NCBI GenBank assembly: GCA_003560935.1
Contig: PWJF01000291.1
Location: 1-9,672, forward strand
DNA: 9,672 nucleotides
Source of the DNA: Ignavibacteriales bacterium
Lineage (GTDB): Bacteria; Bacteroidota; Ignavibacteria; T3Sed10-11
Direction: 5' to 3'
Below are positions 1 through 6,746 of this stretch, piece by piece. Made by a program: the position numbers and the translations under genes. The notes beneath the pieces were generated by a model. It saw nothing but the letters and a program-made list of their open reading frames with translations, did not search any database and had not been told where the DNA came from. Position 1 is the stretch's first letter; every line of letters starts with the position of its first letter.

Positions 1-998
1 ACAACACCGGTTGCTACCCGATCACATCGAACAATACTGCCGAATATATTGATCAATACCGCTTTCACGTTCCGGTCGTTGAGGATGATACGGAAACCGT
101 TCTCCACGGTTTCGGCGCTCGCACCACCGCCGACATCAAGAAAGTTTGCAGGTTCTCCTCCGGCTAATTTGATAATATCCATGGTCGACATTGCAAGACC
201 GGCGCCGTTGACCATACACCCGACATTACCGTCGAGTTTAATGTAATTCAGATTAAATTTTGAAGCTTCGATCTCGAGGGGTTCTTCTTCATCGAGATCA
301 CGGAGTTCATGGATATCGGGATGTCGATACAATGCGTTATCATCGAAGTTCATCTTTGCATCCAGCGCAAGCACATCCCCTTCTCCGGTCACAACAAGCG
401 GGTTGATCTCCGCAAGCGATGCATCGGTATCTTCGTATGCATTGTACAGAGCGGTGAAAAATTTCACGGCATTTTTAAATTGTGTGCCGGTCAATCCGAG
501 ACCGAATGCAAGTTTGCGGGCTTGATATCCCTGAAACCCGGTATGAGGATCGACGAACTCCTTTAAAATAAGCTCGGGAGTTTCCTCCGCTACTTTTTCA
601 ATTTCCACACCGCCTTCGGTCGATACCATCACAACATTTTGTGAGGTAGACCGATCGAGCGTGATGCCAAAATAAAGTTCCTGCGCAATATTAATCCCTT
701 GTTCTATAAGCAATCGTTTTACGATACGACCCTCCGGGCCGGTCTGATGGGTAACCAGCCGCATGCCGAGCATCTCGCGGGCAAATATTTCAATCTCTTC
801 AATGCTGCGTGCGATTTTTACGCCGCCCCCCTTACCGCGTCCACCGGCATGTATCTGAGCTTTTACCACCCAGACCGAACCGCCGATTCGATGTGCTGCC
901 TCTACCGCCTCCTCGACAGAAAATGCTACTCCACCTTCGGGGACCGCGACATTATATTTACGCAGTATATCTTTTGCTTGATATTCGTGTATTTTCAT
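1..998 (-). CDS. sucC: Succinyl-CoA synthetase (ADP-forming) beta subunit, 3' end cut off by window edge
   Basis: Makes, with the alpha subunit SucD, the TCA-cycle enzyme that interconverts succinyl-CoA and succinate with formation of ATP or GTP; cytoplasmic. The 332 visible codons begin [12 protein letters not shown], the family's usual N-terminus, followed by an ATP-grasp domain: Lys46, the HAGGRGKGG nucleotide loop (residues 50-58), and EINPL at 197-201. Asn199 and Asp213 fall at the magnesium-ligand positions known in E. coli SucC. The C-terminal ligase domain starts with the DVGGGA segment (288-293) and reaches the [11 protein letters not shown] stretch (316-326) before the window ends. 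The family is about 385-400 residues, so roughly 55-65 residues are missing only because of the window edge. The start at 998 is supported by an AAGGGA ribosome-binding site; a second ATG at 1002 is out of frame. A candidate promoter lies just upstream, so it can be read separately from the serine-hydrolase gene before it. Confidence 0.97.
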   Translation of the reverse strand, partial: MKIHEYQAKDILRKYNVAVPEGGVAFSVEEAVEAAHRIGGSVWVVKAQIHAGGRGKGGGVKIARSIEEIEIFAREMLGMRLVTHQTGPEGRIVKRLLIEQGINIAQELYFGITLDRSTSQNVVMVSTEGGVEIEKVAEETPELILKEFVDPHTGFQGYQARKLAFGLGLTGTQFKNAVKFFTALYNAYEDTDASLAEINPLVVTGEGDVLALDAKMNFDDNALYRHPDIHELRDLDEEEPLEIEASKFNLNYIKLDGNVGCMVNGAGLAMSTMDIIKLAGGEPANFLDVGGGASAETVENGFRIILNDRNVKAVLINIFGSIVRCDRVATGV

Positions 999-1064
999 TC
1001 ATCAATCCCTTGTTAATGTACTGGCGGGAATAGTTGATTATATTAATTGCAGAAAACTTCACTA

Positions 1065-1093
1065 AAAATACCGAATTTTCCGAATATAATCAA
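1065..1093 (-). promoter_or_regulatory. Candidate sigma-70 promoter for sucC
   Basis: On the minus strand a TTGATT box (1093-1088) is followed after 17 bases by TATTTT (1070-1065), predicting a start near 1058 and a leader of about 60 bases. It sits in the 106-base gap between the serine hydrolase stop and sucC. The -35 box and the next four bases (TTGATTATAT) are identical to those of the candidate rpsT promoter. No rho-independent terminator for the upstream gene is visible in the same gap. Judged by eye only. Confidence 0.4.
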
Positions 1094-1104
1094 AAAACGT
1101 CTGC

Positions 1105-2271
1105 TCAGGAATCCGTGCTTCTAAATACCTCGATGACCAGGTCATGCAAATCCGGCCGTGTGTGAACTATTTCTGTATTTACCCGAACCGGATGGACACG
1201 ATTGGTAAGAAACACTATAAAAATATCCTGTTCGGGGTCAATCCAGATCGAAGTGCCGGTGAAACCGGTATGCCCGAATGACGCGGGCGACAAACGCGTT
1301 CCTGCAGACGAATAACCGCCTTCGGTTTTTGTGTCCCACCCGAACGCTCTGCTGCTTAACTCATTATAACGAGAAGTAAACAATCGAACAGTCTCCGATG
1401 AAAAAATACGCGTGCCCTTCAATTCACCGCCGCGCAGCATCATCTGTGCAAACCCGGCAAGGTCGGGTGCATTCGAAAACAATCCGGCATGTCCGGCTAC
1501 TCCATCCATACGATATGCATTTTCGTCATGGACAAAGCCGTGAACGAGTTCCCGCCGCCACAGCGTATCGATTTCCGTTGGTGCAACGGTATCACGCAGA
1601 TCCTGCGGCGGATTGAACATAGTTGAATTCATTTCGAGCGGCTCGAAGATATACTTTGAGGCGTATTGATCGATCGGTATACCGCTTATTCGCTCAACAA
1701 TTTCGCCGAGAAGTATCATACCGAGATCGCTATACTGGTAATGTGTACCCGGTGCGGTTTCGAGCGGTGTTTCGATAACGCGTCGAATCATCTCACTTCG
1801 GGAAGCAGTCTCAGAATAAAATTCTTTCCAGGACGGCAATCCTCCGGTATGTAATAACAAATCTTTGATCGTTACATTCTGTTTATATTCGTTAGTGTAT
1901 CCGGGGATAAATGCAGTCACCGTATCGTCCGGATGGATTGCACCGTTATCGAACAAATGCATAATCGTCGAAGTTGTTGCAACGACTTTCGTCATTGATG
2001 CGATATCGTATATTGTATATTCATCGACCGGAGAAGCGCCTTCATCATAGGTAAATGCCCCGAATGCTTTATGATAGATAATGCCGTTTTTATCACCGAC
2101 CAACACTACAGCTCCCGGAAAGGCACCATTATCAATAGCATGTATAATAAGTGAATCGATTTTTTCCGTACGCTGTATTTGCCCGGCGCTGCTTATGAAG
2201 AGTATCGCCGCGTTGAGCATGAAAAGAACTGATAGATAAAAACTATGTTTGAGCGTGCATATATTTTTCAT
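1105..2271 (-). CDS. Secreted serine hydrolase of the beta-lactamase/transpeptidase-like (class C, COG1680) family
   Basis: A 388-residue serine hydrolase of the penicillin-binding-protein/class C beta-lactamase fold. Residues 1-30 form a signal peptide or N-terminal anchor (a basic start, then a hydrophobic run from about 11 to 28) with no lipobox cysteine, so it should act in the periplasm. The three active-site motifs are present: S92-M-T-K95 (nucleophile motif SxxK), Y180-S-D182 (in place of Y-x-N) and H334-T-G336 (in place of K-T-G). A conserved HDENAYRMDGVAGHAGLFS segment lies at 248-266. HTG instead of KTG is usual for esterases and peptidases of this family rather than for true beta-lactamases, so I infer a cell-wall peptide or ester substrate, not antibiotic resistance. 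Its ATG follows the TGA of the kinase-fold gene after 1 base and lacks a clear Shine-Dalgarno, suggesting translation coupled to that gene. Exact substrate unknown. Confidence 0.9.
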   Translation of the reverse strand: MKNICTLKHSFYLSVLFMLNAAILFISSAGQIQRTEKIDSLIIHAIDNGAFPGAVVLVGDKNGIIYHKAFGAFTYDEGASPVDEYTIYDIASMTKVVATTSTIMHLFDNGAIHPDDTVTAFIPGYTNEYKQNVTIKDLLLHTGGLPSWKEFYSETASRSEMIRRVIETPLETAPGTHYQYSDLGMILLGEIVERISGIPIDQYASKYIFEPLEMNSTMFNPPQDLRDTVAPTEIDTLWRRELVHGFVHDENAYRMDGVAGHAGLFSNAPDLAGFAQMMLRGGELKGTRIFSSETVRLFTSRYNELSSRAFGWDTKTEGGYSSAGTRLSPASFGHTGFTGTSIWIDPEQDIFIVFLTNRVHPVRVNTEIVHTRPDLHDLVIEVFRSTDS

Positions 2272-2272
2272 T

Positions 2273-3226
2273 TCACTGTTTTATAATTCTATGTTTCCGC
2301 ATATAATCTATTGCATACTGTACCGCACTATCGGGAGCAGAAAATCTATGTGATGACATTGTTATTTGCGGAAGGGTTGCCGTTAGTTTTCGACGCACCA
2401 TAGTAGCATACATTTTTTCCTCTTCGAATAAACGTCCCGTCAACATGAGCGGTATTCTTTGATTCAACGGAAGTTGCGTCGTCACATGCCTGATCAGATC
2501 GACAATATCCTGGGCTGCGGAATCAAGAATTGAGGTGGCTACTATATCCCGTTCCTCTACCGCTTTAAATGCGGCAGCAACAAGTTTGTTAAGATCTATG
2601 GAGTTATCGTATGAAGCTTGATAAAACTTCACAGGAGTATCGATAGAGAACAACTCACAGGTCGATTGTATAAACGGGCTTGTGACTGCACGCCGGTCGT
2701 ATACCCGGGAAATATATTGTATGATATTGTTTCCGATTGCGTTTGTACTTCCGGGGTCCCGTATCCGTTCTCCCCACCCGCCGGCAGAAATGAACTCTCC
2801 TTTTTTATCCCGCGCGACTACATAGGCATTAGTATCACAGGAGACAAACACAGCGGGTTGGTCGGGGTAAAGAATCTCAAGCGCCAGTATACCGGGATTC
2901 ATAACGTGCACTACTTTCGGTTTATGTTTTCTGCGCTTCCAAAGCTCTTCCAAACCTTTCACAATCCGGGACTCCCCTTCGAATCTGAGCATGCCGGGCA
3001 CCGCAATCACGATAGCCGCGATTTGATCGAACCCCAATCCGTTATCCTTGCAATCGGAGGTAATAATACGGTTTACATCGGTTAGAAATCGCTTATCTTC
3101 AACGTTATATTGCCATACGGCATCATGGATATTCTCGGATAGAGTCAAATGTTCGAAATTCGCAATACGGATGATTGTAGCAGATTCTGCACACTCCATT
3201 CCAATTAAAACACGTTTTTTTATCAT
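2273..3226 (-). CDS. BadF/BadG/N-acetylglucosamine-kinase-fold protein with degenerate active-site motifs
   Basis: A 317-residue protein that matches the BadF/BadG/BcrA/BcrD and N-acetylglucosamine kinase fold best in its second lobe: a beta strand VFVSC (126-130), the charged turn ARDKKGEF, GGWG at 149-152, RDPGS at 156-160 and a late LMLTGRLF (260-267) corresponding to the family's GG motif. Key residues differ from the family pattern: the N-terminal glycine-rich phosphate motif reads IGMECAESAT (8-17), the GTGS loop reads CDTN (130-133), GDEGS reads RDPGS, and the catalytic Asp position is Pro111. It may be a non-catalytic sugar or nucleotide sensor, or an unusual kinase. The ATG at 3226 is preferred over one at 3325, which would add 33 unlike residues and place its own upstream signals inside rpsT. 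It forms a two-gene unit with the serine hydrolase 1 base downstream. Function not known; family assignment fairly sure, inactivity inferred. Confidence 0.75.
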   Translation of the reverse strand: MIKKRVLIGMECAESATIIRIANFEHLTLSENIHDAVWQYNVEDKRFLTDVNRIITSDCKDNGLGFDQIAAIVIAVPGMLRFEGESRIVKGLEELWKRRKHKPKVVHVMNPGILALEILYPDQPAVFVSCDTNAYVVARDKKGEFISAGGWGERIRDPGSTNAIGNNIIQYISRVYDRRAVTSPFIQSTCELFSIDTPVKFYQASYDNSIDLNKLVAAAFKAVEERDIVATSILDSAAQDIVDLIRHVTTQLPLNQRIPLMLTGRLFEEEKMYATMVRRKLTATLPQITMSSHRFSAPDSAVQYAIDYMRKHRIIKQ

Positions 3227-3247
3227 TACAATATCAGGTTTCCAGTC

Positions 3248-3276
3248 TTGATTATATGAAGAAAATGTGCTACATT
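3248..3276 (+). promoter_or_regulatory. Candidate sigma-70 promoter for rpsT
   Basis: TTGATT (3248-3253), a 17-base spacer and TACATT (3271-3276) fit a moderate sigma-70 promoter in the divergent gap, predicting a start near 3283 and a leader of about 45 bases. It shares TTGATTATAT with the sucC candidate. The 13-base palindrome at 3281-3293 lies on the predicted start point. Judged by eye only. Confidence 0.4.
3251..3256 (-). promoter_or_regulatory. Possible -10 box for the kinase-fold gene, overlapping the rpsT -35
   Basis: On the minus strand these bases read TATAAT, a perfect -10 hexamer, 24 bases ahead of the chosen ATG at 3226. No good -35 hexamer is found 16-18 bases upstream, so this rests on one box. 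The same bases lie within or next to the plus-strand TTGATT box proposed for rpsT, so the two divergent promoters would compete for polymerase. Confidence 0.3.
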
Positions 3277-3280
3277 GGTA

Positions 3281-3293
3281 GTTTAAATTAAAC
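3281..3293. repeat. 13-base palindrome (GTTTAA-A-TTAAAC) at the predicted rpsT transcription start
   Basis: A perfect inverted repeat with 6-base arms around a single A, in the 101-base gap between the kinase-fold gene and rpsT. It is the size of a small operator half-site pair and sits where a bound protein could block rpsT transcription. It consists mostly of A and T, so chance formation in this AT-rich gap is a real possibility. Confidence 0.35.
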
Positions 3294-3327
3294 AGAAATA
3301 GATTAACATAAATATTTTGGGACATTC

Positions 3328-3603
3328 ATGGCACAACATAAATCAGCCGTAAAGCGAAACAAACAGAGTCAAAAGCGAAAAGAGCAAAACAAATCGCAAA
3401 TGTCGCACCTGAAAACACTGGTCAAGAAAGTTCGTTCGGCCAAAACCAAAGAAGAAGCGGAACCGATATTGAAAAAAACTACCGCGCTTCTGGACAAATA
3501 TGCTGCGAAGGGTTTGATTCACAAAAACAATGCTTCAAACAAAAAGCGCACGTTAAGGACGTACACGAATTCGCTTCAGGCATCCGGAAAGAAAGCAGAA
3601 TAG
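3328..3603 (+). CDS. rpsT: 30S ribosomal protein S20
   Basis: A 91-residue, strongly basic protein that binds 16S rRNA and helps assemble the small ribosomal subunit. It starts MAQHKSAVKRNKQSQKRKEQNK, the usual S20 N-terminus (MAxHKSAxKR), and contains the conserved LLDKYAAKGLIHKNNASNKKRTL region near residues 54-76. Length is normal for the family. A partial ribosome-binding site GGGA (3319-3322) lies 5 bases before the ATG. It is the only plus-strand gene in the left 8 kb, divergent from the kinase-fold gene and convergent with the TPR gene, whose stop codon is just 3 bases past the rpsT stop. No terminator hairpin is visible, so the transcript may run into antisense of the TPR gene. Confidence 0.97.
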   Translation: MAQHKSAVKRNKQSQKRKEQNKSQMSHLKTLVKKVRSAKTKEEAEPILKKTTALLDKYAAKGLIHKNNASNKKRTLRTYTNSLQASGKKAE

Positions 3604-3606
3604 TCG

Positions 3607-4275
3607 CTACCCCTCATTATTCTTCGCCTCCTCAACCTCTTTAATTTTTGTAAGGTATATATCTGCCTTTTCCGGATTTCGCTTGATGAGCTGCCGATAG
3701 GCTTCGATCGCCCGGTCGAACTGTTTTTGTTTAAAGAAAATAGTCGCAAGCGTTTCGGACACAATCGGCAGATCGCCTTCAGATGTATCACCCATGTCCA
3801 CTGATTCATTTTTCATCCTCTCGCTGTCCGGTCGCGCGGGTTTATACCCCTTTAATTGTTCAGCAAGGTTCTCAATTAAATCTGCCTTAGGTTTTTTGTG
3901 GGGTATTTCTTTTCCTTCGGTTTTGGGTTCTTTTTCTTTATCGGTCGGAAGTTCCGGCTTCGTTTTCTTGAGCTTCCGCTTCAACTCCTCTATCCGGTTT
4001 CCCGCAACCGCACATCGCGGCAAAATATCCAGAACCTTTTGATAATTTTCTATGGATTCTTCAAATTTTTCAAGATGTTGGAGCGCCTCGGCCCGTAATA
4101 AAAAACCTGTTGCATATTCAGGGTATGTACCCGTCCCCCGGTCGCACAGCGCCAGAGCATGCAGATACTCACCCGATTTGATGTATAACGCGGCTAAACG
4201 TATAAATACCGGTGAATCCGGATTCTGCCTGAGGATTTCTTCCAACTGTTTTATTTCTGAGGTGTTATTTTCCAT
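3607..4275 (-). CDS. Tetratricopeptide-repeat (TPR) protein with charged central linker
   Basis: A 222-residue soluble protein with no signal peptide or membrane segment, so probably cytoplasmic. Helical TPR pairs are visible at about residues 20-53 (SPVFIRLAALYIKSGEYLHALAL) and 54-87 (ATGFLLRAEALQHLEKFEESIENYQKVLDILP), and a third at about 170-204 (LATIFFKQKQFDRAIEAYRQLIKRNP). Between them lies a flexible stretch (about 98-168) rich in Lys, Glu, Pro and Asp. TPRs mediate protein-protein contacts; the partner cannot be told from sequence. It is the last gene of the miaB-lptE run, starting 24 bases after the lptE stop with only a weak ribosome-binding site, and it ends 3 bases from the convergent rpsT stop. 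Its position after lptE suggests, but does not prove, a role in envelope assembly. Confidence 0.85.
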   Translation of the reverse strand: MENNTSEIKQLEEILRQNPDSPVFIRLAALYIKSGEYLHALALCDRGTGTYPEYATGFLLRAEALQHLEKFEESIENYQKVLDILPRCAVAGNRIEELKRKLKKTKPELPTDKEKEPKTEGKEIPHKKPKADLIENLAEQLKGYKPARPDSERMKNESVDMGDTSEGDLPIVSETLATIFFKQKQFDRAIEAYRQLIKRNPEKADIYLTKIKEVEEAKNNEG

Positions 4276-4299
4276 GTGTTTACCGATATTAATAATGGA

Positions 4300-4815
4300 T
4301 TACCAGCGGGCGATTGTAGCGAGCAAAATATCCTCGGAGAGTTTCCGTATTGCTTCGTCAATTCCCTCCTGGCGCTGGGCAGGTCCTCCGACAGCGACGT
4401 CATATTCACCCCAGTTGCTAACGGTATTCTCGAAGATGACCCTCCGCTCGACAACATCCTGCCAGGCAATCCTCACTGAGATCGTAATCCTTTGAACCGA
4501 TGCGCGATCCGCACGCCCTTCAACGACCGATATTTCATCGCTCACTCGTGTAATAACTCCATCGAGAATCGAATCGGCTTCGTTTCTCCCGGCAATACGG
4601 AGATTGCCGTCTCTTTCGAAACGTTGCGTCACCTCGGACGTCAGCAGCTCGCGGAGCTGCGGCTCACCGAATCCGCTCTGATCGTCGAACATCGGTATTG
4701 CAATTGTGTTAATGTGAGGAGGCACCGATGCGCCTGTAAATGAATACGGGCATCCGGCACACCCGGATAATCCAATGACGATAAAGATAACAAACAATCC
4801 TTTCACCCGGCTCAT
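4300..4815 (-). CDS. lptE: LPS-assembly lipoprotein LptE
   Basis: A 171-residue lipoprotein. In the known pathway LptE sits in the outer membrane as the partner (plug) of LptD and helps deliver lipopolysaccharide to the cell surface. The signal peptide has a hydrophobic core VIFIVIG and a lipobox L16-S-G-C19, so the mature protein should begin at Cys19. The following CPYSFTGASVPPHINTIAIPMFDDQSGFGEPQLRE stretch (22-56, given here in pieces: YSFTG, VPPHINTIAIP, FDDQSG) is typical of LptE from the Chlorobi/Bacteroidota side, and the rest alternates beta strands with a C-terminal helix. The start is well fixed by AAAGGAG (4830-4824) 8 bases upstream. Its ATG overlaps the TGA of the sigma-54 activator gene by 4 bases, so the two are translationally coupled. 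LptD is not in the window. Confidence 0.88.
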   Translation of the reverse strand: MSRVKGLFVIFIVIGLSGCAGCPYSFTGASVPPHINTIAIPMFDDQSGFGEPQLRELLTSEVTQRFERDGNLRIAGRNEADSILDGVITRVSDEISVVEGRADRASVQRITISVRIAWQDVVERRVIFENTVSNWGEYDVAVGGPAQRQEGIDEAIRKLSEDILLATIARW

Positions 4816-5984
4816 AACCCATACTCCTTTATCTTTCTATATAATGTTCGCTCGCTTATTTGTAAAGCTTTTGCCGCATCGCGCCTGCGGCCGCCTGTTC
4901 GACGCAATGCTTCATTGATCAACGATTTCTCCATCTCTTCGATCGAGGGCAGTTCTTCGATCATCTCGTTTTTGACGTTGCGGCTATTATCGTTATGCAC
5001 CGATGCCGGCAGCAGATGAACACGCTGCGGCTCCGGATGGCGGTTCATTAAATAATCTTTCAATTCGAGAATATCTTTTCGCATCTCGAGTAACGCGCGG
5101 TAAATAAGTTCACGCTCGGCCTGCTCGCTCGATTTATGGAGATGCACCGGCAAATATTGATTATCAATAAAATTACGGTGAACCGCCGGGCGATGCATCT
5201 TTGACAAAAACCTGCGTACTTCTTCAGCGTGTATCTCGCGGCCCGGTTCAAGGACGATCAAACTTTCCACGACATTGCGAAGCTCACGGACATTTCCCGG
5301 CCATTCGTATTCGATTAATGCATCCATTGCATTGGATGAAAAACCGCCCGAACCCATCCTGGAGCTTTGAACAAATTCCTCCGCGAACTTTTTAACGAGA
5401 GGTACGATATCGTCGCGGCGTTCACGCAGGGGGGGGATACGGATATTAACGGACCGGAGACGGTAGTAGAGATCCGCACGAAATTGCTTCACGCTCACTT
5501 CCTCCTCGATATCTTTATTGGTCGCTGCAATGACGCGTACATCCACTCGTTTCGACTCACCCGATCCGACGCGCATAAACTCGCCGTTTTCAAGCACGCG
5601 GAGAAATTTGACCTGCGTCTGCTGCGGCAATTCCCCTATCTCGTCTAAAAAGATAGTCCCTTTGTCTGCAAGTTCGAAATATCCCTTCCGTTGATCGCTT
5701 GCGCTTGTGAACGCACCCTTCTCATGTCCGAACAATTCGCTCTCGATAATTCCTTCGGGGATCGCACCGCAATTCACCGATATCATCGGTTTATCGGCCC
5801 GGCTGCTTAAGCCGTGAATTGTTTTTGCAATAATTTCTTTTCCGGTGCCGCTTTCACCGGTAATAAGAACGGTAATATCCGACTGCGCGACGTTCTGTAC
5901 AGCGTGTAATATTTCGCGCATCTCCATTGATTCGGCAACAATGCCGAACCGCTCGCATATTTTCTCGATACTATATCGTTTCAT
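4812..5984 (-). CDS. Sigma-54-dependent transcriptional activator (AAA+ and Fis-type HTH, no receiver domain)
   Basis: A 390-residue bacterial enhancer-binding protein that would use ATP hydrolysis to open promoters held by sigma-54 RNA polymerase. The AAA+ domain follows directly after about 15 residues: Walker A GESGTGKE (43-50), ELFGHEKGAFTSA (83-95), Walker B IFLDEIGE (111-118), an arginine-finger segment FRADLYYRL (168-176) and RIPPLRERRDDI (182-193). A linker of about 80 residues precedes a Fis-type helix-turn-helix (about 357-390) ending in ISERTLYRKIKEYGL. There is no receiver, GAF or PAS domain, so the signal probably comes through a partner protein or expression level. The sigma-54 contact loop reads GAFTSA rather than GAFTGA. 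A start at 6014 would add 10 residues and overlap the SPOR gene; 5984 fits the family better, but neither has a clear ribosome-binding site. The 3' end overlaps lptE by 4 bases. Confidence 0.93.
   Translation of the reverse strand: MKRYSIEKICERFGIVAESMEMREILHAVQNVAQSDITVLITGESGTGKEIIAKTIHGLSSRADKPMISVNCGAIPEGIIESELFGHEKGAFTSASDQRKGYFELADKGTIFLDEIGELPQQTQVKFLRVLENGEFMRVGSGESKRVDVRVIAATNKDIEEEVSVKQFRADLYYRLRSVNIRIPPLRERRDDIVPLVKKFAEEFVQSSRMGSGGFSSNAMDALIEYEWPGNVRELRNVVESLIVLEPGREIHAEEVRRFLSKMHRPAVHRNFIDNQYLPVHLHKSSEQAERELIYRALLEMRKDILELKDYLMNRHPEPQRVHLLPASVHNDNSRNVKNEMIEELPSIEEMEKSLINEALRRTGGRRRDAAKALQISERTLYRKIKEYGL
5429..5436. repeat. Eight-base G/C homopolymer inside the sigma-54 activator gene
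   Basis: Eight consecutive G on the plus strand (eight C in the gene) encode the end of Ile and Pro-Pro-Leu of the conserved RIPPLRERR motif. Loss or gain of one base would shift the frame before the helix-turn-helix and leave a truncated protein. It is the longest G/C run I noticed in the window; whether it varies is unknown. Confidence 0.7.
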
Positions 5985-6000
5985 TGCGTAATTGTTTTTC

Positions 6001-6726
6001 TTACCGGCCCACAATCATTGTTTCAATATTAAATTGCCGTCTAAGCTTTTGACCGTACTCTGTGGCTTGATCCCGTGATTGAAATGCTCCTACCCACACA
6101 AGATACAACGTTTGTCCCCCCTGCATACGGGTGGTTATCTCTACCGGTTCATCAATATCTTTCAACATATCGCGCTGCCGCATTGCATTCTCGTATGTGC
6201 TGAATGCACCGACTTGCAGCGAATACGGATAGCGCGATGCCGGCCGCTGCCTTGTATCGCGTTCAGGTTCGCGCGTCGCAGCCGGCGCGTGCCGTTCTAT
6301 CTGTTCTTCTGCAATTTCCGATCGCCGGTCGAATTGCGGCTGCTGGCCGAACGTATACCGCGATTGGGGATAATCCTGCTTTAATTGATTCAGCTTTTGC
6401 TCGGCAGTCCGGTATAATCCGACCGAATAGTAATACTGATAGACGCGATACAGCGCATCGTCCGCCCATTCGCTTTCCGGGAAATTATCCACTATGCTCT
6501 GAAATATTTTCACCGCCTCGGGTCCGTCGGTTGTCAGCATCCCCTGCAAATACAACACACCGGGATGATTTTGATATCGGCTGAGCAGCGAAGGCAGCTC
6601 CTCGCGCACACTTTCCACATCGCCGCGGTATATTTTTTCAAGACGCGATTGAATGTCGGGTTCGATCTGCGCGTGTGTAGTTACCGATATAACAAATGCG
6701 ACCAGGATACAAATAGCTCTCTTCAT
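6001..6726 (-). CDS. Exported TPR-like and SPOR-domain envelope protein
   Basis: A 241-residue exported protein. Residues 1-19 (MKRAICILVAFVISVTTHA) are a classical signal peptide with a likely cut after THA, and there is no lipobox, so the product should be periplasmic. Residues about 54-120 hold TPR-like helices (GVLYLQGML, AVKIFQSIVDNFPESEWADDALYRV, TAEQKLNQLKQDYP) similar to CpoB/YbgF-type proteins. A low-complexity Arg/Pro/Gln linker (about 133-165) leads to a C-terminal SPOR domain (166-240) with the paired motifs YSLQVGAF and YLVWVGAF. SPOR domains bind septal peptidoglycan stripped of stem peptides, so a role at the division site or in wall-linked envelope maintenance is likely. The start at 6726 is fixed by GGAGAT (6738-6733) 6 bases upstream; an ATG at 6744 would make that site coding and add six residues ahead of the signal peptide. 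It ends 16 bases before the sigma-54 activator. Confidence 0.9.
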   Translation of the reverse strand: MKRAICILVAFVISVTTHAQIEPDIQSRLEKIYRGDVESVREELPSLLSRYQNHPGVLYLQGMLTTDGPEAVKIFQSIVDNFPESEWADDALYRVYQYYYSVGLYRTAEQKLNQLKQDYPQSRYTFGQQPQFDRRSEIAEEQIERHAPAATREPERDTRQRPASRYPYSLQVGAFSTYENAMRQRDMLKDIDEPVEITTRMQGGQTLYLVWVGAFQSRDQATEYGQKLRRQFNIETMIVGR

Positions 6727-6746
6727 TTTTCTATCTCCACTCATTA

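Noticed and set aside
1105..2271. Reading the serine hydrolase as an antibiotic-resistance beta-lactamase
   Set aside because: It has HTG instead of KTG and YSD instead of YxN, the pattern of esterase or peptidase members of the family, and it sits with housekeeping genes and no mobile element.
3227..3325. An in-frame upstream ATG at 3325 that would extend the kinase-fold protein by 33 residues
   Set aside because: The added residues resemble nothing in the family, and the start's upstream signals would have to lie inside rpsT, which starts at 3328. It would also make the whole divergent promoter gap coding.
3596..3622. AGAATA...TATTCT inverted repeat at the rpsT stop as a terminator
   Set aside because: Six A/T-rich pairs around a loop of about 15 bases with no T-tract are too weak to call a terminator.
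4052..4495. A 147-codon open frame on the plus strand across the TPR/lptE junction
   Set aside because: It covers parts of two well-supported minus-strand genes, has no ribosome-binding site or familiar motif, and bridges an intergenic gap by chance.
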